Assembly: GCA_037355855.1 (NCBI GenBank)
Contig: CM074759.1
Location: forward strand, 2,852,001-2,916,000
Reading direction: 5' to 3'
DNA length: 64,000 bases
Source: Pseudo-nitzschia pungens
Lineage: Eukaryota; Bacillariophyta; Bacillariophyceae; Bacillariales; Bacillariaceae
Of this stretch, positions 1-9,071 are shown piece by piece. Position numbers and translations under genes: made by a program. Position 1 is the stretch's first letter. The number at the start of each line of letters is the position of its first letter. The notes under the pieces are model-generated. The model was not told the DNA's origin. It did not search any database and saw nothing but the letters and a program-made list of their open reading frames with translations.

Positions 1-2035
1 CGATTGAATACAAGGGATCCGGGAGATGCCTGCAAGGCAGCATTAACAGCACATCTGGAAGCATGCATGCAGGTCGCGAGAGCATTATCCATGAGCTGAC
101 TGGCTCTGGTGTTTGCTTGTGGAGGATTAACATGCACGAGGACTCGTAGGATATCAGCCACTGTATGATGGACGCGCTCGCACATGGCATTTGACTGGGG
201 GTTCTTTACTGTTGTAGGAACTGAGTGGATTCCATATTGTTTGAGGGTAGTTTGAAATTCAGCTCCTAAGAACTCGCCACCATTATCATGGATACACTTG
301 ATAGGTCTTGGGTATCTTGATAGCCAGCAGTTCTTGAATTGGTCAGATATATGCTGGGAAGACTTGTCTCTGATTCTGATAATCTCCAGGAGGTTAGTTA
401 CCGGATCGATACAGGTTAGGGCCTTAAAGTTGTAGTTCTTGCCTTGGGCTACGATCTTCCATGGGCCTATTAGATCCACGTGCACCTCGTTGAATGGTGC
501 TAGTGGGGCTTCTTTCGGTGGGAGCTTTCCATATTTAGAGTGTTGGTTCTTGTACTTAATGCAATGGTCTGGGCATACGTAGGACTTGCATAAGCTGGTT
601 AAGTTGTCAGCGTAAAAGCGGGCTGATATGGTTTGGTGTAATCTGGTGGATCCACAATGACCCAACAGTAGGTGATACCACTTGATGGTATCATTGGTGA
701 GGGATGCTGGGATGTAGATTCTCCAGCATTCGGGATTGGATTGGTTCGTGTAGCAAAGTATATTATTGCCTTCTAGTTCTTGGTAGAAGAAGGCTTTGGA
801 TTGAATTTTGAACTTGATGGTTGGATCCCTTTGCTGATGAAGATAGATGTTTGAGTAGTTAACCGGACATTGCAGATCTTGGTTGTTTGGGAGGTTAATA
901 AGACACTCATTGTTCAGCAAACAGGAATGGAGTTCCTGGTCTGCGTCATTGCATAAGTGCTGAAATAAGTTGGGGAACTCTGCTAGGAACAGCTCTTCAT
1001 CTTGCTTGGGGACTTCAAGTTTCAGGAAATCTATAAGAGTGCCCTTACCAAGGGCTTCTTTCTTCCCCACGGTAGGTGGATCCATCCTGGGGAGCCTGGA
1101 GAAGGCATCAGCAAGAACATTCTTCTTGCCTTCAACATAGGTGAGGTTGACCCCGAATTCTTCTAGGAATAGTCTCCAACGAAGGACTCGTTGGACTGAT
1201 AGGGTTCTGAACGTAAGGTTCTTGTGGTCGGTGTATACATTAATAACACCACCAAGTAGCATTTTTTGGTACTCTTTGCAACAGAGCACTATGGCGAGGA
1301 GTTCTTTCTCCATAGTGGTATAATTCTTCTGGGCGTCCGATAGTTTCTTGGACCAATAGGCTATTGGCTTGCCATCTTGTATTATGGCAGCGCCTAGCTG
1401 TAGGTCAGAGGCATCAGTGTACAATTCGAAGGGCTTGTTGAGGTCTGGATAGGTGTTCAGCGCATCTGCTGCCACCATTGCTTTCATCTCTTGGAAGGCC
1501 TTGTCTTGAGCAGGTCCCCAAGTGAAAGCGGAAGAAGCTTTCCTCTGCTTGCCTTTGATGGCAGCTGCTTGGGGAGTCTTCTTGGGCGTACCAGTTATGT
1601 CGAAGAGAGGAGATAGGACATGGGACCTGCGAGGCCACATATCTCTGTAATATCCTACTGCTCCAAGGAAGGATTTGACTTGGGTTATAGTTTGAGGCCT
1701 GTCCATCTGGAGGATGGCTTCAATCTTCTTTCTCCATGGCTTGACTGCTGTGGGAGTCATCCAATATCCAAGGAAGTCAGTCTCTTTTACAGCCCAATCA
1801 CATTTAAGTGGGTTGCACTTGAGACCATTTTGGTTAAGTCTGTCGAGGATCTTGTCAATGGTCTTCATGTGGAGGTCAAAGGATCCATTGGTCCAGATGC
1901 CTATATCATCGATATAAACAGTGCAGTCAGTGTCTTGTAGGATATCTTCCATAAGTTGTTGGGCGACATCTGGAGAGACTTTGACGCCCATTGGTAGTCT
2001 TTGATATTCATAGCAGCCGTATGGCGTTACTATGG
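1..2035 (-). CDS. Ty3/gypsy Pol, C-terminal part (element A', partial)
   Basis: This minus-strand frame encodes the later half of a Ty3/gypsy polyprotein and runs off the left edge of the window. It starts inside the reverse transcriptase (YGCYEYQRLPMGVKVSP) and continues through the palm motif YIDDIGIW. It then covers RNase H (LYTDASDLQLGA, YTDHKNLTF), the HHCC zinc domain, and the integrase core with DLIGPW, DNGGEF and a CERVHH glutamate region. It is collinear with the intact Pol at 9129-13046 and I saw no stop or frameshift here. Its upstream coding part lies at 6879-7585 and 13463-14293, because a Crypton-like element and element A interrupt it. The frame is open locally, but the gene is broken as a whole. 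Confidence 0.9.
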
Positions 2036-2041
2036 TATTAC

Positions 2042-2653
2042 GACGCCTACTCGAGTGAGCACGTGTACTAGCACGTGTTCGCTCCTATATAATCCAGAAA
2101 AATGAGACATTGGAAAATTCAAATATTTAGTAATGGGGGTAAATACTTTCGTAACTGCCGAAATACTTTGGTATTTCAAGTGAATTACTTTGGTATTTCA
2201 AGTGAATTACTTTGGTATTTCGGTTGAAATACTCAAGTATTTTGGGCACCATTTCCAGCACTTTGAAACGTACCACATTTTTGGTACTCCCAGAAGACCC
2301 AACATACACACCAAATGGAGACCATGGTATATGCCAAAAATCAACCCAAAGTAGTCAAATGGAGCCATTTCTTGCCAGAGAGCATACCATGGTGAATATT
2401 GAGCCTGTAGATGCCAAAATCCATGCAGTGTGGAAAATACACTCCTCCCAAAAATGAAGGTGTGAATGGCTTGAAAAATGAGCTTGTAGAACTCGTAGAA
2501 AAGGCTTGAAAAATGACCTTGTAGAACTCGTAGAAAAGGCTTGAAAAATGACCTTGTAGAACTCGTAGAAAAGGCTTGAAAAATGACCTTGTAGAACTCG
2601 TAGAAACTCGGCCGCAGCACAGAAAAAGACCTGTAGAACTTGTAGAAAGAGCT
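2042..2653. other. 3' noncoding region of Crypton copy 1
   Basis: No gene is supported here. The left part (about 2170-2240) has three short repeats of the type 'tttggtatttcaagtgaat'. The stretch around 2369-2420 is closely similar to 35413-35465 in copy 2, which ties the two copies together as one family. The right part contains the 35-bp tandem array listed separately. Open frames on the minus strand come from that array and look artefactual. Confidence 0.7.
2468..2607. repeat. 35-bp tandem repeat, 4 units
   Basis: Units start at 2468, 2503, 2538 and 2573 and have the core GGCTTGAAAAATGACC followed by TTGTAGAACTCGTAGAAAA. The last unit decays at its right end. Related 'cttgtagaa.tcgtag' words fill the corresponding region of Crypton copy 2 (about 35470-35850), so this is a family feature of the 3' end. 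Confidence 0.9.
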
Positions 2654-5600
2654 TCACCAGCCACCAGAATTTGTGCGAGGAGGGCGTTCTAAAGAGACTC
2701 TGCGACTATCACCACAGGGGGGTGGAACATCGTGTTGCTGGCGGTAGTAGCGATTCTCTCCAAAAGAGACACGGCGAGGGCGTTCTTCTTGCATAGGAAA
2801 ATCTCCATAAGAGACACGGCGAGCCCCTTTTTCACCAACAGGAGGTCTCTGGTGCTCTTGCTTGATAGGACGGTCTTCATAGGCTTGAGTACATGGAGGA
2901 GCGCGATCCTCGTATCTCCCGCGATCCTCGTATCTCCCGCGATCCTCATATCGATTGCTACGATCCTCGTAAGAATGTGGCTCGTATCTCCTGGGATCCT
3001 CATATCGACTGCCCCGATCCTCGTATAAACCACCACGATCCTCATATCGACTGCCACGATCCTCATATCGTCTGCCATGCTCCTTGTAAGAATGTGGCTC
3101 GTATCTCCCGCGATCCTCGTATCTCCCGTGATCCTCATATCGTCTAGAATGTGGCTCGTAGTATCTCCCGCGATCCTCGTATCTCCCGCGATCCTCGTAT
3201 CTCCCGCGATCCTCGTATCTCCCGCGATCCTCGTATGGTCTACCACAATCCTCGTATCCACTGCCACCATAATCTTGCGTACGATAGACTCTGTAAGAGT
3301 CACAACGCCGTGCCCCTCTTTCACCAAGAGGAGGGCGCTGTTCATCATAGCTTGGCTTGAGGCGCGGCTCTTGTTCTTCTCTCACAGGGCAATTCGTAGC
3401 ATCCGTAAATGGCATGGGGATAGGAGTAGTTTCAACGCCCTTATCAGTTGAAATAGAAGCAAGAGGAGGAGACTGATGTTCTGGTACCTGAAATTTCTGT
3501 GTCATCATCCCCAGGTCGCCAGCAGCATTCTCTGAAGATTTCGAGGCTTCAGATTTATTAGAGGCTTCAGAAAAGGACTGTATAGAAAAACACCCAAGAG
3601 ACTGAATGGGCGAGTCCCCAAGAAAAGATTCCTCCTCATCCAGTAATTCCTTTGCTTGGGGGGACTTTGCCAGTGGCTCCGAATCTGCATGGATTTTTGA
3701 CGCGGAGCCATGCTTAGCCCGTATAGCAGCATCGAGTGCGTCCTGATTTGGTTGCATGTAATTCACAGTGGTTGCAATATGCGAGTGACCACCAAGACTT
3801 TTCACCACAGCAGCATTTACACTAGCATTTGCAACCTTGGAGATACCCTCGTGACGTTTCCCGTGAGCAGTACAACGCTCAGGGTTATCGTACTTGCTCC
3901 ACACTGCAATCTGCTTCAGGATTGGATTCACTCTGTGCCTGCCAATCACCTTGTTGCTAGAAGGATGCAACCGATATTTCTTCCCCTCTGCCTCCCACAT
4001 CTGTAAAAGAAGATACCGGTACCAAAAAAATGGTTAGCGAGGAACACATGAGACCAAAAACACGTGAGCAAAAAACAAAAAAACCCTTACCTTTATCTGT
4101 TTTTTTGACGCTGGCTTCCGGAAGATTCGGTTGACTCCTTCGCAGTTGTCAGGGCACATTTCAAGCAACTTGATCGTAGTTTGGTAGGTGGACAGAGGGT
4201 GCCGATTATAGGGACAAGGGAGAGTCCTTTTCTTGGTGTTTCGATCCTCTCGCACTGGATTATGTAGAGATAGGGCATTCTGCTTCTGCCCCTTGTAGTT
4301 TTCCTTGAGCCGAATGTATGGAATGCCAACAAATTCCCCCTTGTCAATTACACCGGTTTCAAAGTCCTCCTTGACAAGCGATGTGGGTTCAAGGCATCCG
4401 CGCAAACAAAATTCGGTCATGAGGTTCTCCATTGCGCACCAGACAAAGTGTTCATCGTTGTTGAAGGGATCCAAAGGGTTGGTAGGATCCAAAACAGCCT
4501 TCCATCGTTTCTGTTGCCATTTCGGATCAAAGCATGCCTTGTTCGGACGTGTCCCATACAGAGCCTTGTGTTCCATAACAATCGCGAAGTTCCTCTTCCA
4601 GTATGCTTGGAACTCGCCTTTCTCGTTGAAATCCTTCTTTTGTGAGTAAATAATTCCATTGCTTTTGAAGACAGCGAAGAGATATTTGTACTTCGTAGTG
4701 ATTGTATCGGGCTGGTACTGCGCTTCTGCCCACAGCTTTGGGTCCTTGGATATGTCAACATTCTGGTATTCCTTCTTGTACACATTCAAAGCATGAACAA
4801 GCAAGCAACTGTTCACAATGGACTTCTTCACTTTGCTGATGGGCGCACGGCATTCAAGATAGAAACGCCGGTTCATCACAGTAGGGCATTCTGGATCAGG
4901 CGCCATTTCTGCAAGACGATTCAGTTGTGGATGGGCGGCGATGGCTTGAAAGAACTCAAACTCCATTATCTTCTTACTCCGTTCGTGAGCCTTGGTGTTG
5001 AAGTGAAGGTTCTTGATCTCCTCTGTACTGGCACCCAACGCGACTGGGTTCTCTGCAAGAGCCTTGAGAATGCCTGCAAGGGAGAACTGATCTGTAGAAG
5101 GTGGTAATGAAAGCTCCCGGACAGCAGCAACACCGGGTGGTGCGTCTTCCAGAGGGCCAGAAGACGTCGAACCCTCACCAGGCGAAGGAGGAGGTCGGCG
5201 AGCAGCAGCAACAACAGGCGCCGCAACAGCAGAAGCAGTGGCAGTCGAAGAAGCAGCAGCAGGCGCCGCAACAGTGGCAGTCGAAGAAGCAGCAGCAGGC
5301 GCCGCAACAGTAGCAGTCAAAGAAGCAGCAGCAGGCGCCGCAACAGTAGCAGTCAAAGAAGCAGCAGCAGGCGCCGCAACAGTAGCAGTCAAAGAAGCAG
5401 CAGCAGGCGCCGCAACAGTAGCAGTAGAGGAAGCAGCAGCAGGCGCCGCAACAGTAGCCGTAGAAGAAGCAGCGACAGCGACAGCAGCAACGGGCGCCGC
5501 AGGAGCAGTAGAAGAAGCACGAGTGCGCCTCGAACGCTTTGATCCCTTTCCAGTGGTGATTGGTGGAGAAGTAGTAGGTGGGGGGTCCTTTCTGGTGACT

Positions 5601-5854
5601 GTCGAAGCCTTCTTTTGTGCCACAGAACATTGTTGTTGTTTTGATGATCTAGAGGTAGACCTGGAAGGAACAGAAGCAGATCGTGTATTGTTGTTGCGTG
5701 CACCGGATACAGCCGCAGATCGTGTCCTCCTGTTGCGAACTGGAACAGAAGCAGATCGTGTATTGTTGTTGTGTGCACCAGATACAGCAGCAGATCGTGT
5801 CCGGGGAGCTCTTGTCCCTGAAACAATGCGGCCATTCCGAATAGTCCGCACCAT
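2654..5854 (-). CDS. Crypton-like tyrosine recombinase (2 exons)
   Basis: The proposed CDS is join(5854..4091, 4000..2654) on the minus strand, giving 1,036 aa. The start is the ATG at 5854 (MVRTIRNGRIVSG). The frame stays open further upstream, but that stretch is made of leader repeats. Residues about 1-210 are low complexity, with repeated TRSAAVS and ATVAAPAAAS-type motifs. The central part (FDPKWQQKRW, DPFNNDEHFVWC, GEFVGIPYIRLKEN) matches what I know of DUF3504/Crypton catalytic cores. Exon 2 gives the recombinase end: HGKR (the H-x-x-R box), then GHSHIATTVNYM with the second His and the candidate nucleophilic Tyr. After it comes a tail of about 20 RYEDRG-type repeats. The protein should cut and rejoin DNA to mobilise the element. 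Copy 2 aligns across the same intron position. The product is likely intact. Confidence 0.8.
2890..3240 (-). repeat. Coding repeats for RYEDRG motifs
   Basis: Short in-frame repeats of about 15-18 bp (plus strand: ccgcgatcctcgtatct) encode RGRYEDRG/RYEPHS units in the C-terminal tail of the Crypton recombinase. The tail is rich in Arg, Tyr and acidic residues, like low-complexity RNA- or DNA-binding tails. The function is not known. Confidence 0.85.
4001..4090 (-). other. Intron of Crypton copy 1 recombinase gene (90 bp)
   Basis: On the minus strand the donor is AAG|GTAAGG and the acceptor is TTTTACAG|ATG. Splicing joins ...SKKQIK to MWEAEGKKYRLH in frame. The same position in copy 2 has an intron (42232-42334) joining ...SKQQIL to EWQKQGKTWRLS. 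This supports a real, conserved intron rather than two separate genes. Confidence 0.85.
5230..5475 (-). repeat. Coding repeats for Ala/Thr/Val-rich units
   Basis: A 36-bp period (plus strand: gcagcagcaggcgccgcaac plus agtagcagt.gaaga) encodes tandem A-A-A-S-(S/L)-T-A-T-V-A-A-P units near the N-terminus of the recombinase. Long open frames on the opposite strand here are by-products of the repeats. Confidence 0.85.
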
Positions 5855-6878
5855 GGTCAAGTGTTGTTGTGTATGGTCAAAAAAAGCGTGTAGAACTGGT
5901 TCAATAGCGCAAAAGAAGCCAATTCCCATGGTCGGGGGGGAAAAAGAAGCAATTTCGAAGACGCCCGAACCAATTTTGAAAAAGAAGTGAGAGCCAATGC
6001 GCAAACCAATCAAACACAGCTTCTCACCGCCAGCAGTACTCACCAAACAAAGCGTGTAGAACTGCTTCAATAGCGCAAAAGAAGCCAATTCCCATGGTCG
6101 GGGGGGAAAAAAGAAGCAATTTCGACGACGCCCGAACCAATTTTGAAAAGAAGTGAGAGCCAATGCGCAAACCAATCAAACACAGCTTCTCACCGCCAGC
6201 AACCAAACAACTTACGACTGGAGCGTGTAGTAGAACTGGTTGAAATAGCGCAAAAGAAGCCAATTCCCATGGTCGAGGAGGAAAAAGAAGCAATTTCGAC
6301 GACGCCCAAAACCAATTTTGAAAAAGAAGTGAGAGCCACCAATACCCAAACCGATCCGCTGGTTCGCAACCCACCAGCAGCGCTCACCAAACAACTTACA
6401 AATACAACTGGAGTGTGTGTCGACGTCTTAGAACTGATTGAAATAGAGCAAAAGAAGCAAATTCCCATGGTGGAGGTTTTGAAAGTGGTTGATTTTGAAA
6501 TAATGAATTACTGTGCCGGTACCAAATTTGCTGGAATCCACTGTAATTTGCTGGAATCCACTGTAATTTGCGTGAATCCAGTAGGATCAGGTACACCCAA
6601 AAACCTAACGCCCGCAGTCCCGCGCGTTTGTTCTCTCTTTCACACAAACACACGGAGTCGTGTGTAAAGAAACTCGCACACACAGTCTTGTGTACTGTAG
6701 ATCTACAGAGTCCCACGTCAAAAAATAAAAATGATACCGATACCAAATACTCTCAAATACAGATCTGTATACTGTAGATCTACAGAGTCCCACGATAAAA
6801 AACAAAATCGCGCGCCGAGTATTTTTCAATACTTAGGGCGAGACACGTGCCAAACCAATACGGTGGATGGGTTATTAC
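5855..6878 (-). repeat. Repeat-rich 5' leader of Crypton copy 1
   Basis: Three closely similar units and one more diverged unit, roughly 150-170 bp each, lie between about 5875 and 6470. Each carries gtagaact.gtt.aatagcgcaa, then cccatggtcg, then a purine tract and gaccaattttgaaaaagaa. Further out, the perfect palindrome CTGTAGATCTACAG occurs twice (about 6704-6717 and 6773-6786), each time followed by agtcccacg. Copy 2 has a related 'ctacagagtcccac' sequence near 44591. I see no gene in this stretch. Confidence 0.75.
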
Positions 6879-7585
6879 CTACAGTACAGAGTTTCTTGCT
6901 TGCGTCATCCAGTTCAAAGCAGTAGTATTGCATAGACAAGTCGATCTTGGTGAAGTGAGTGTACTTGCCCCTCTTGTTCATGATGTCTTGTATCCGTGGT
7001 ATGGGATAGGGTCTGCGCTCAAGGAGTTCATTCAGTTCCCTAAAGTCTGAGACCCATCGTACCCTGTTGTCTTTCTTTGGTACTATGAAGGTTGGGAATG
7101 CCCATTCAGCCGGTCCAGTACAACGCTTGAGTACTCCATCATTACAAAGATTCTGGAGCTCCCTTTTGAATAGGTCTTCTCGTTTGTACGCAACTGGATA
7201 GGGCTTCTTGTGGATGGGCTTGGATCCGGGCTTCAGTCTTAGAGAGATCTTCTTGTGTGGATATTTCCCTAGTTCTCCATTGAAGACATTTGGATACTTG
7301 TTTAGTATTGCTTGGAACTGCTGCTGCTCTGTTGTGGACATGTGGGACTGTTGACTGGCAACTGCAGATGGATTTGTTTCCTCGTAGGCTCGGTCTAGTA
7401 TTATCTTGGACTTGTATGGATTCGCAAAGGAGAGGTCGTCAGCGAATAGTTCAGCATCTTCTAGTTCTTCCATGAGCATGGTATGGTTGTCATGGTATAA
7501 GGAGGTGTCCTTCATAGGAATGGTTCGATCCATCCACTGAACTGCTCCTTCTTTGAACAGGAGATTGATCTGTGCTAGGTGGAGG
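6879..7585 (-). pseudogene. Gypsy Pol, middle part (element A')
   Basis: This minus-strand segment encodes the linker and N-terminal reverse transcriptase of element A': INLLFKEGAVQWMDR, KPYPVAYKRE, GPAEWAFPTFIVPKKDNRVRWVSDFRELNE, YTHFTKIDLSMQYYCFELDDASKKLCTV. It is collinear with residues about 255-490 of the intact Pol in element A. It ends at the Crypton junction on one side and at the insertion site of element A on the other. Its last five bases (7581-7585, GGAGG) form the left target duplication of element A. Confidence 0.9.
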
Positions 7586-7895
7586 TGTAACATGCTAGCG
7601 TAGGCTAGTAGTGTTACGAATTAATAATTAACCGAATCCCACATGAGATTCAAATATATATAAGATATCCATGTACGGATATCTGGTATGTGTGAACAGG
7701 CATGCAGAAGAGAGCGATTATACGATTAAGGTTACATACGGAATATATGTTATATACAGAGATGGTTATTATATGAGAAGGTTGCGATGACCTCATCGCT
7801 CATTATTTCCTCTCTCTAATTTCAATCCCATCTCGTAAAGTAAAATAACACACAATTATTCATACTACTCCAATTTTCTACCTTAGAGTGTTACA
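7586..7895 (+). repeat. 5' LTR of element A (310 bp)
   Basis: It starts TGTAACATGC and ends GAGTGTTACA. The first 33 bp can fold into a hairpin with GTAAC and GTTAC arms. An AT-rich TATATATAAG at about 7655-7664 is a plausible TATA element. The end overlaps the palindrome at 7895-7908. Confidence 0.97.
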
Positions 7896-7908
7896 CAGTA
7901 ATTACTGT
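7895..7908 (+). promoter_or_regulatory. Perfect palindrome ACAGTAATTACTGT at the primer-binding position
   Basis: It begins on the last base of the 5' LTR, exactly where a tRNA primer-binding site is expected. No TGG-initiated tRNA 3'-end complement is seen. The same palindrome sits at the same place in A' (15447-15460) and next to the LTR at 45865. Confidence 0.9.
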
Positions 7909-7936
7909 CCGCTTTCACGTAGGAACAGTAGTAGAA

Positions 7937-7948
7937 TTCAGTACTGAA
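7937..7948 (+). promoter_or_regulatory. Second leader palindrome TTCAGTACTGAA
   Basis: It lies exactly 28 nt downstream of the first palindrome. A' has the same 12-mer at the same 28-nt distance (15407-15418), although the spacer between them has diverged. A role in RNA dimerisation or structure is inferred. Confidence 0.8.
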
Positions 7949-8024
7949 CTCTCATCAACCCGAAGAAATACCCACAGCCTCAACAACAGAGGCACCTTTA
8001 TCTCCAGCAAATCCAATAGCAACC

Positions 8025-9071
8025 ATGTCCGGTATCTACAGAGAACCTCCCATCAACTACAAGAGCTCTTTCGATCGAACCAAGCCGAAACTCTTCACCC
8101 TATACAACGTCGATGAGGAACGAACCGACAGCATGAAGGTCCCCCTGTTTACAGAGACAGGAGGCCTGGAAGAGCTGCTCTTTGTGGAGGAGTCCTTCCG
8201 GAATGCTGCCAGCTATCTCCGGCTACCAATTAGCATATACCTAACCCACTTCGGACGCTGCCTCACCACAGACGCCCAGAGCAAGTGGAACGACTTGATC
8301 AAGGACCCACTGGATCCAGAAGAATTCCAGTACTCGCAAGACGAAATTGGAGGATACGAGCAAGCCTTTATTGACTTCACTCAGCTCTACTGCAATGCCA
8401 CGGATGCAAGGGACATCATGCACACCTATCTCCGAAGCCACGACTGCCGAAAGACACCATCGGTCACCTGCAAGGAACATGCTGAGCGCATCCTCATCCT
8501 CATGAAATATACACAGAAACTAGAAGGGAGCAGTGCCCCCCTTTCTAGAGTGGAGAAACTCACTATACTCCTCCACTCCTTTCCCTCTGCGTGGATCAAA
8601 AGCTATGGCATGATGCACAGTGGAATACAGGAAGACACGACAGTCCGACACATAGTGGACTACATGAGCTGTCACGAGCGCCAAGCCAACAAGAAAGGCA
8701 ACAGAAACAACAACAAGCAACAACAGAAGCGCTCGAACAATTCGAACAACAACAACAGCTCTCGCAAGCGCAACTCCCAGTCGAACAACAAGGGGCACAA
8801 CAATAAAAAGAAATCGAACCCCTGTAGAATCCCAGGCCATAATCATGATTGGTCTGAGTGCCCAAAGAACCGGTTTTCCAAGAATTACAACAAGAGCTCA
8901 GGAAACAACCAACAAACCGAATCCTTTCATGCTCATTCCCAAGCTCTCATGATACCAGGAAGCAACGAGACCTTCCAAGCGCACATTAATGCAGCAATCG
9001 AAGAATACCATGCCAATCATGGTGGACGAACTGAACACAGTATCGATGGGGAACTCGTGTGGCTCCCCTGA
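8025..9071 (+). CDS. Gag of gypsy element A
   Basis: A 348-aa capsid/nucleocapsid precursor. The start is the ATG in AACCATGTCC, and the A' copy starts at the equivalent ATG (MAGIYRDPP versus MSGIYREPP). Residues about 1-220 are the capsid-like part. Residues about 225-280 are very rich in Asn, Lys and Gln, and then comes a CRIPGHNHDWSEC knuckle. This knuckle is not the canonical CX2CX4HX4C; it has Cys, two His and Cys only. The protein ends GELVWLP before a TGA, and the Pol frame continues without shift. It should assemble the cytoplasmic particle and package element RNA. Confidence 0.9.
   Translation: MSGIYREPPINYKSSFDRTKPKLFTLYNVDEERTDSMKVPLFTETGGLEELLFVEESFRNAASYLRLPISIYLTHFGRCLTTDAQSKWNDLIKDPLDPEEFQYSQDEIGGYEQAFIDFTQLYCNATDARDIMHTYLRSHDCRKTPSVTCKEHAERILILMKYTQKLEGSSAPLSRVEKLTILLHSFPSAWIKSYGMMHSGIQEDTTVRHIVDYMSCHERQANKKGNRNNNKQQQKRSNNSNNNNSSRKRNSQSNNKGHNNKKKSNPCRIPGHNHDWSECPKNRFSKNYNKSSGNNQQTESFHAHSQALMIPGSNETFQAHINAAIEEYHANHGGRTEHSIDGELVWLP

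Larger units (their letters stand above)
2042..6878 (-). mobile_element. Crypton-like tyrosine-recombinase transposon, copy 1
   Basis: A block of about 4.8 kb interrupts the reverse-transcriptase codons of gypsy element A'. The two sides rejoin at ...CTGTACTGTAG and TAGTAACGCC on the coding strand. A short repeat, TATTAC, is present at both junctions (2036-2041 and 6873-6878). The block holds one spliced gene for a tyrosine recombinase of the DUF3504/Crypton type, a repeat-rich 5' leader and a 3' region with tandem repeats. Cryptons are known to insert by tyrosine-recombinase chemistry without long inverted repeats, which fits. The exact ends are inferred from the host-element interruption. 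Confidence 0.75.

Noticed and set aside
2468..2607. CRISPR-like array
   Set aside because: The units are head-to-tail tandem repeats without unique spacers, in a eukaryotic transposon.
2207..2657. Minus-strand open frames with repeated YEFYKVIFQAF/TSSTRSF
   Set aside because: They are translations of a 35-bp tandem repeat in noncoding DNA. All three frames stay open for the same reason.
5175..5990. Open frames on both strands rich in Ala, Gln, Leu or Cys
   Set aside because: They are shadows of the trinucleotide-type coding repeats in the recombinase gene.
9069..9071. UGA reassigned to an amino acid in this genome
   Set aside because: The long Pol, ORF1, ORF2 and fucosyltransferase frames are collinear without in-frame UGA, and the broken copies gain UGA stops. 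UGA is a normal stop here.
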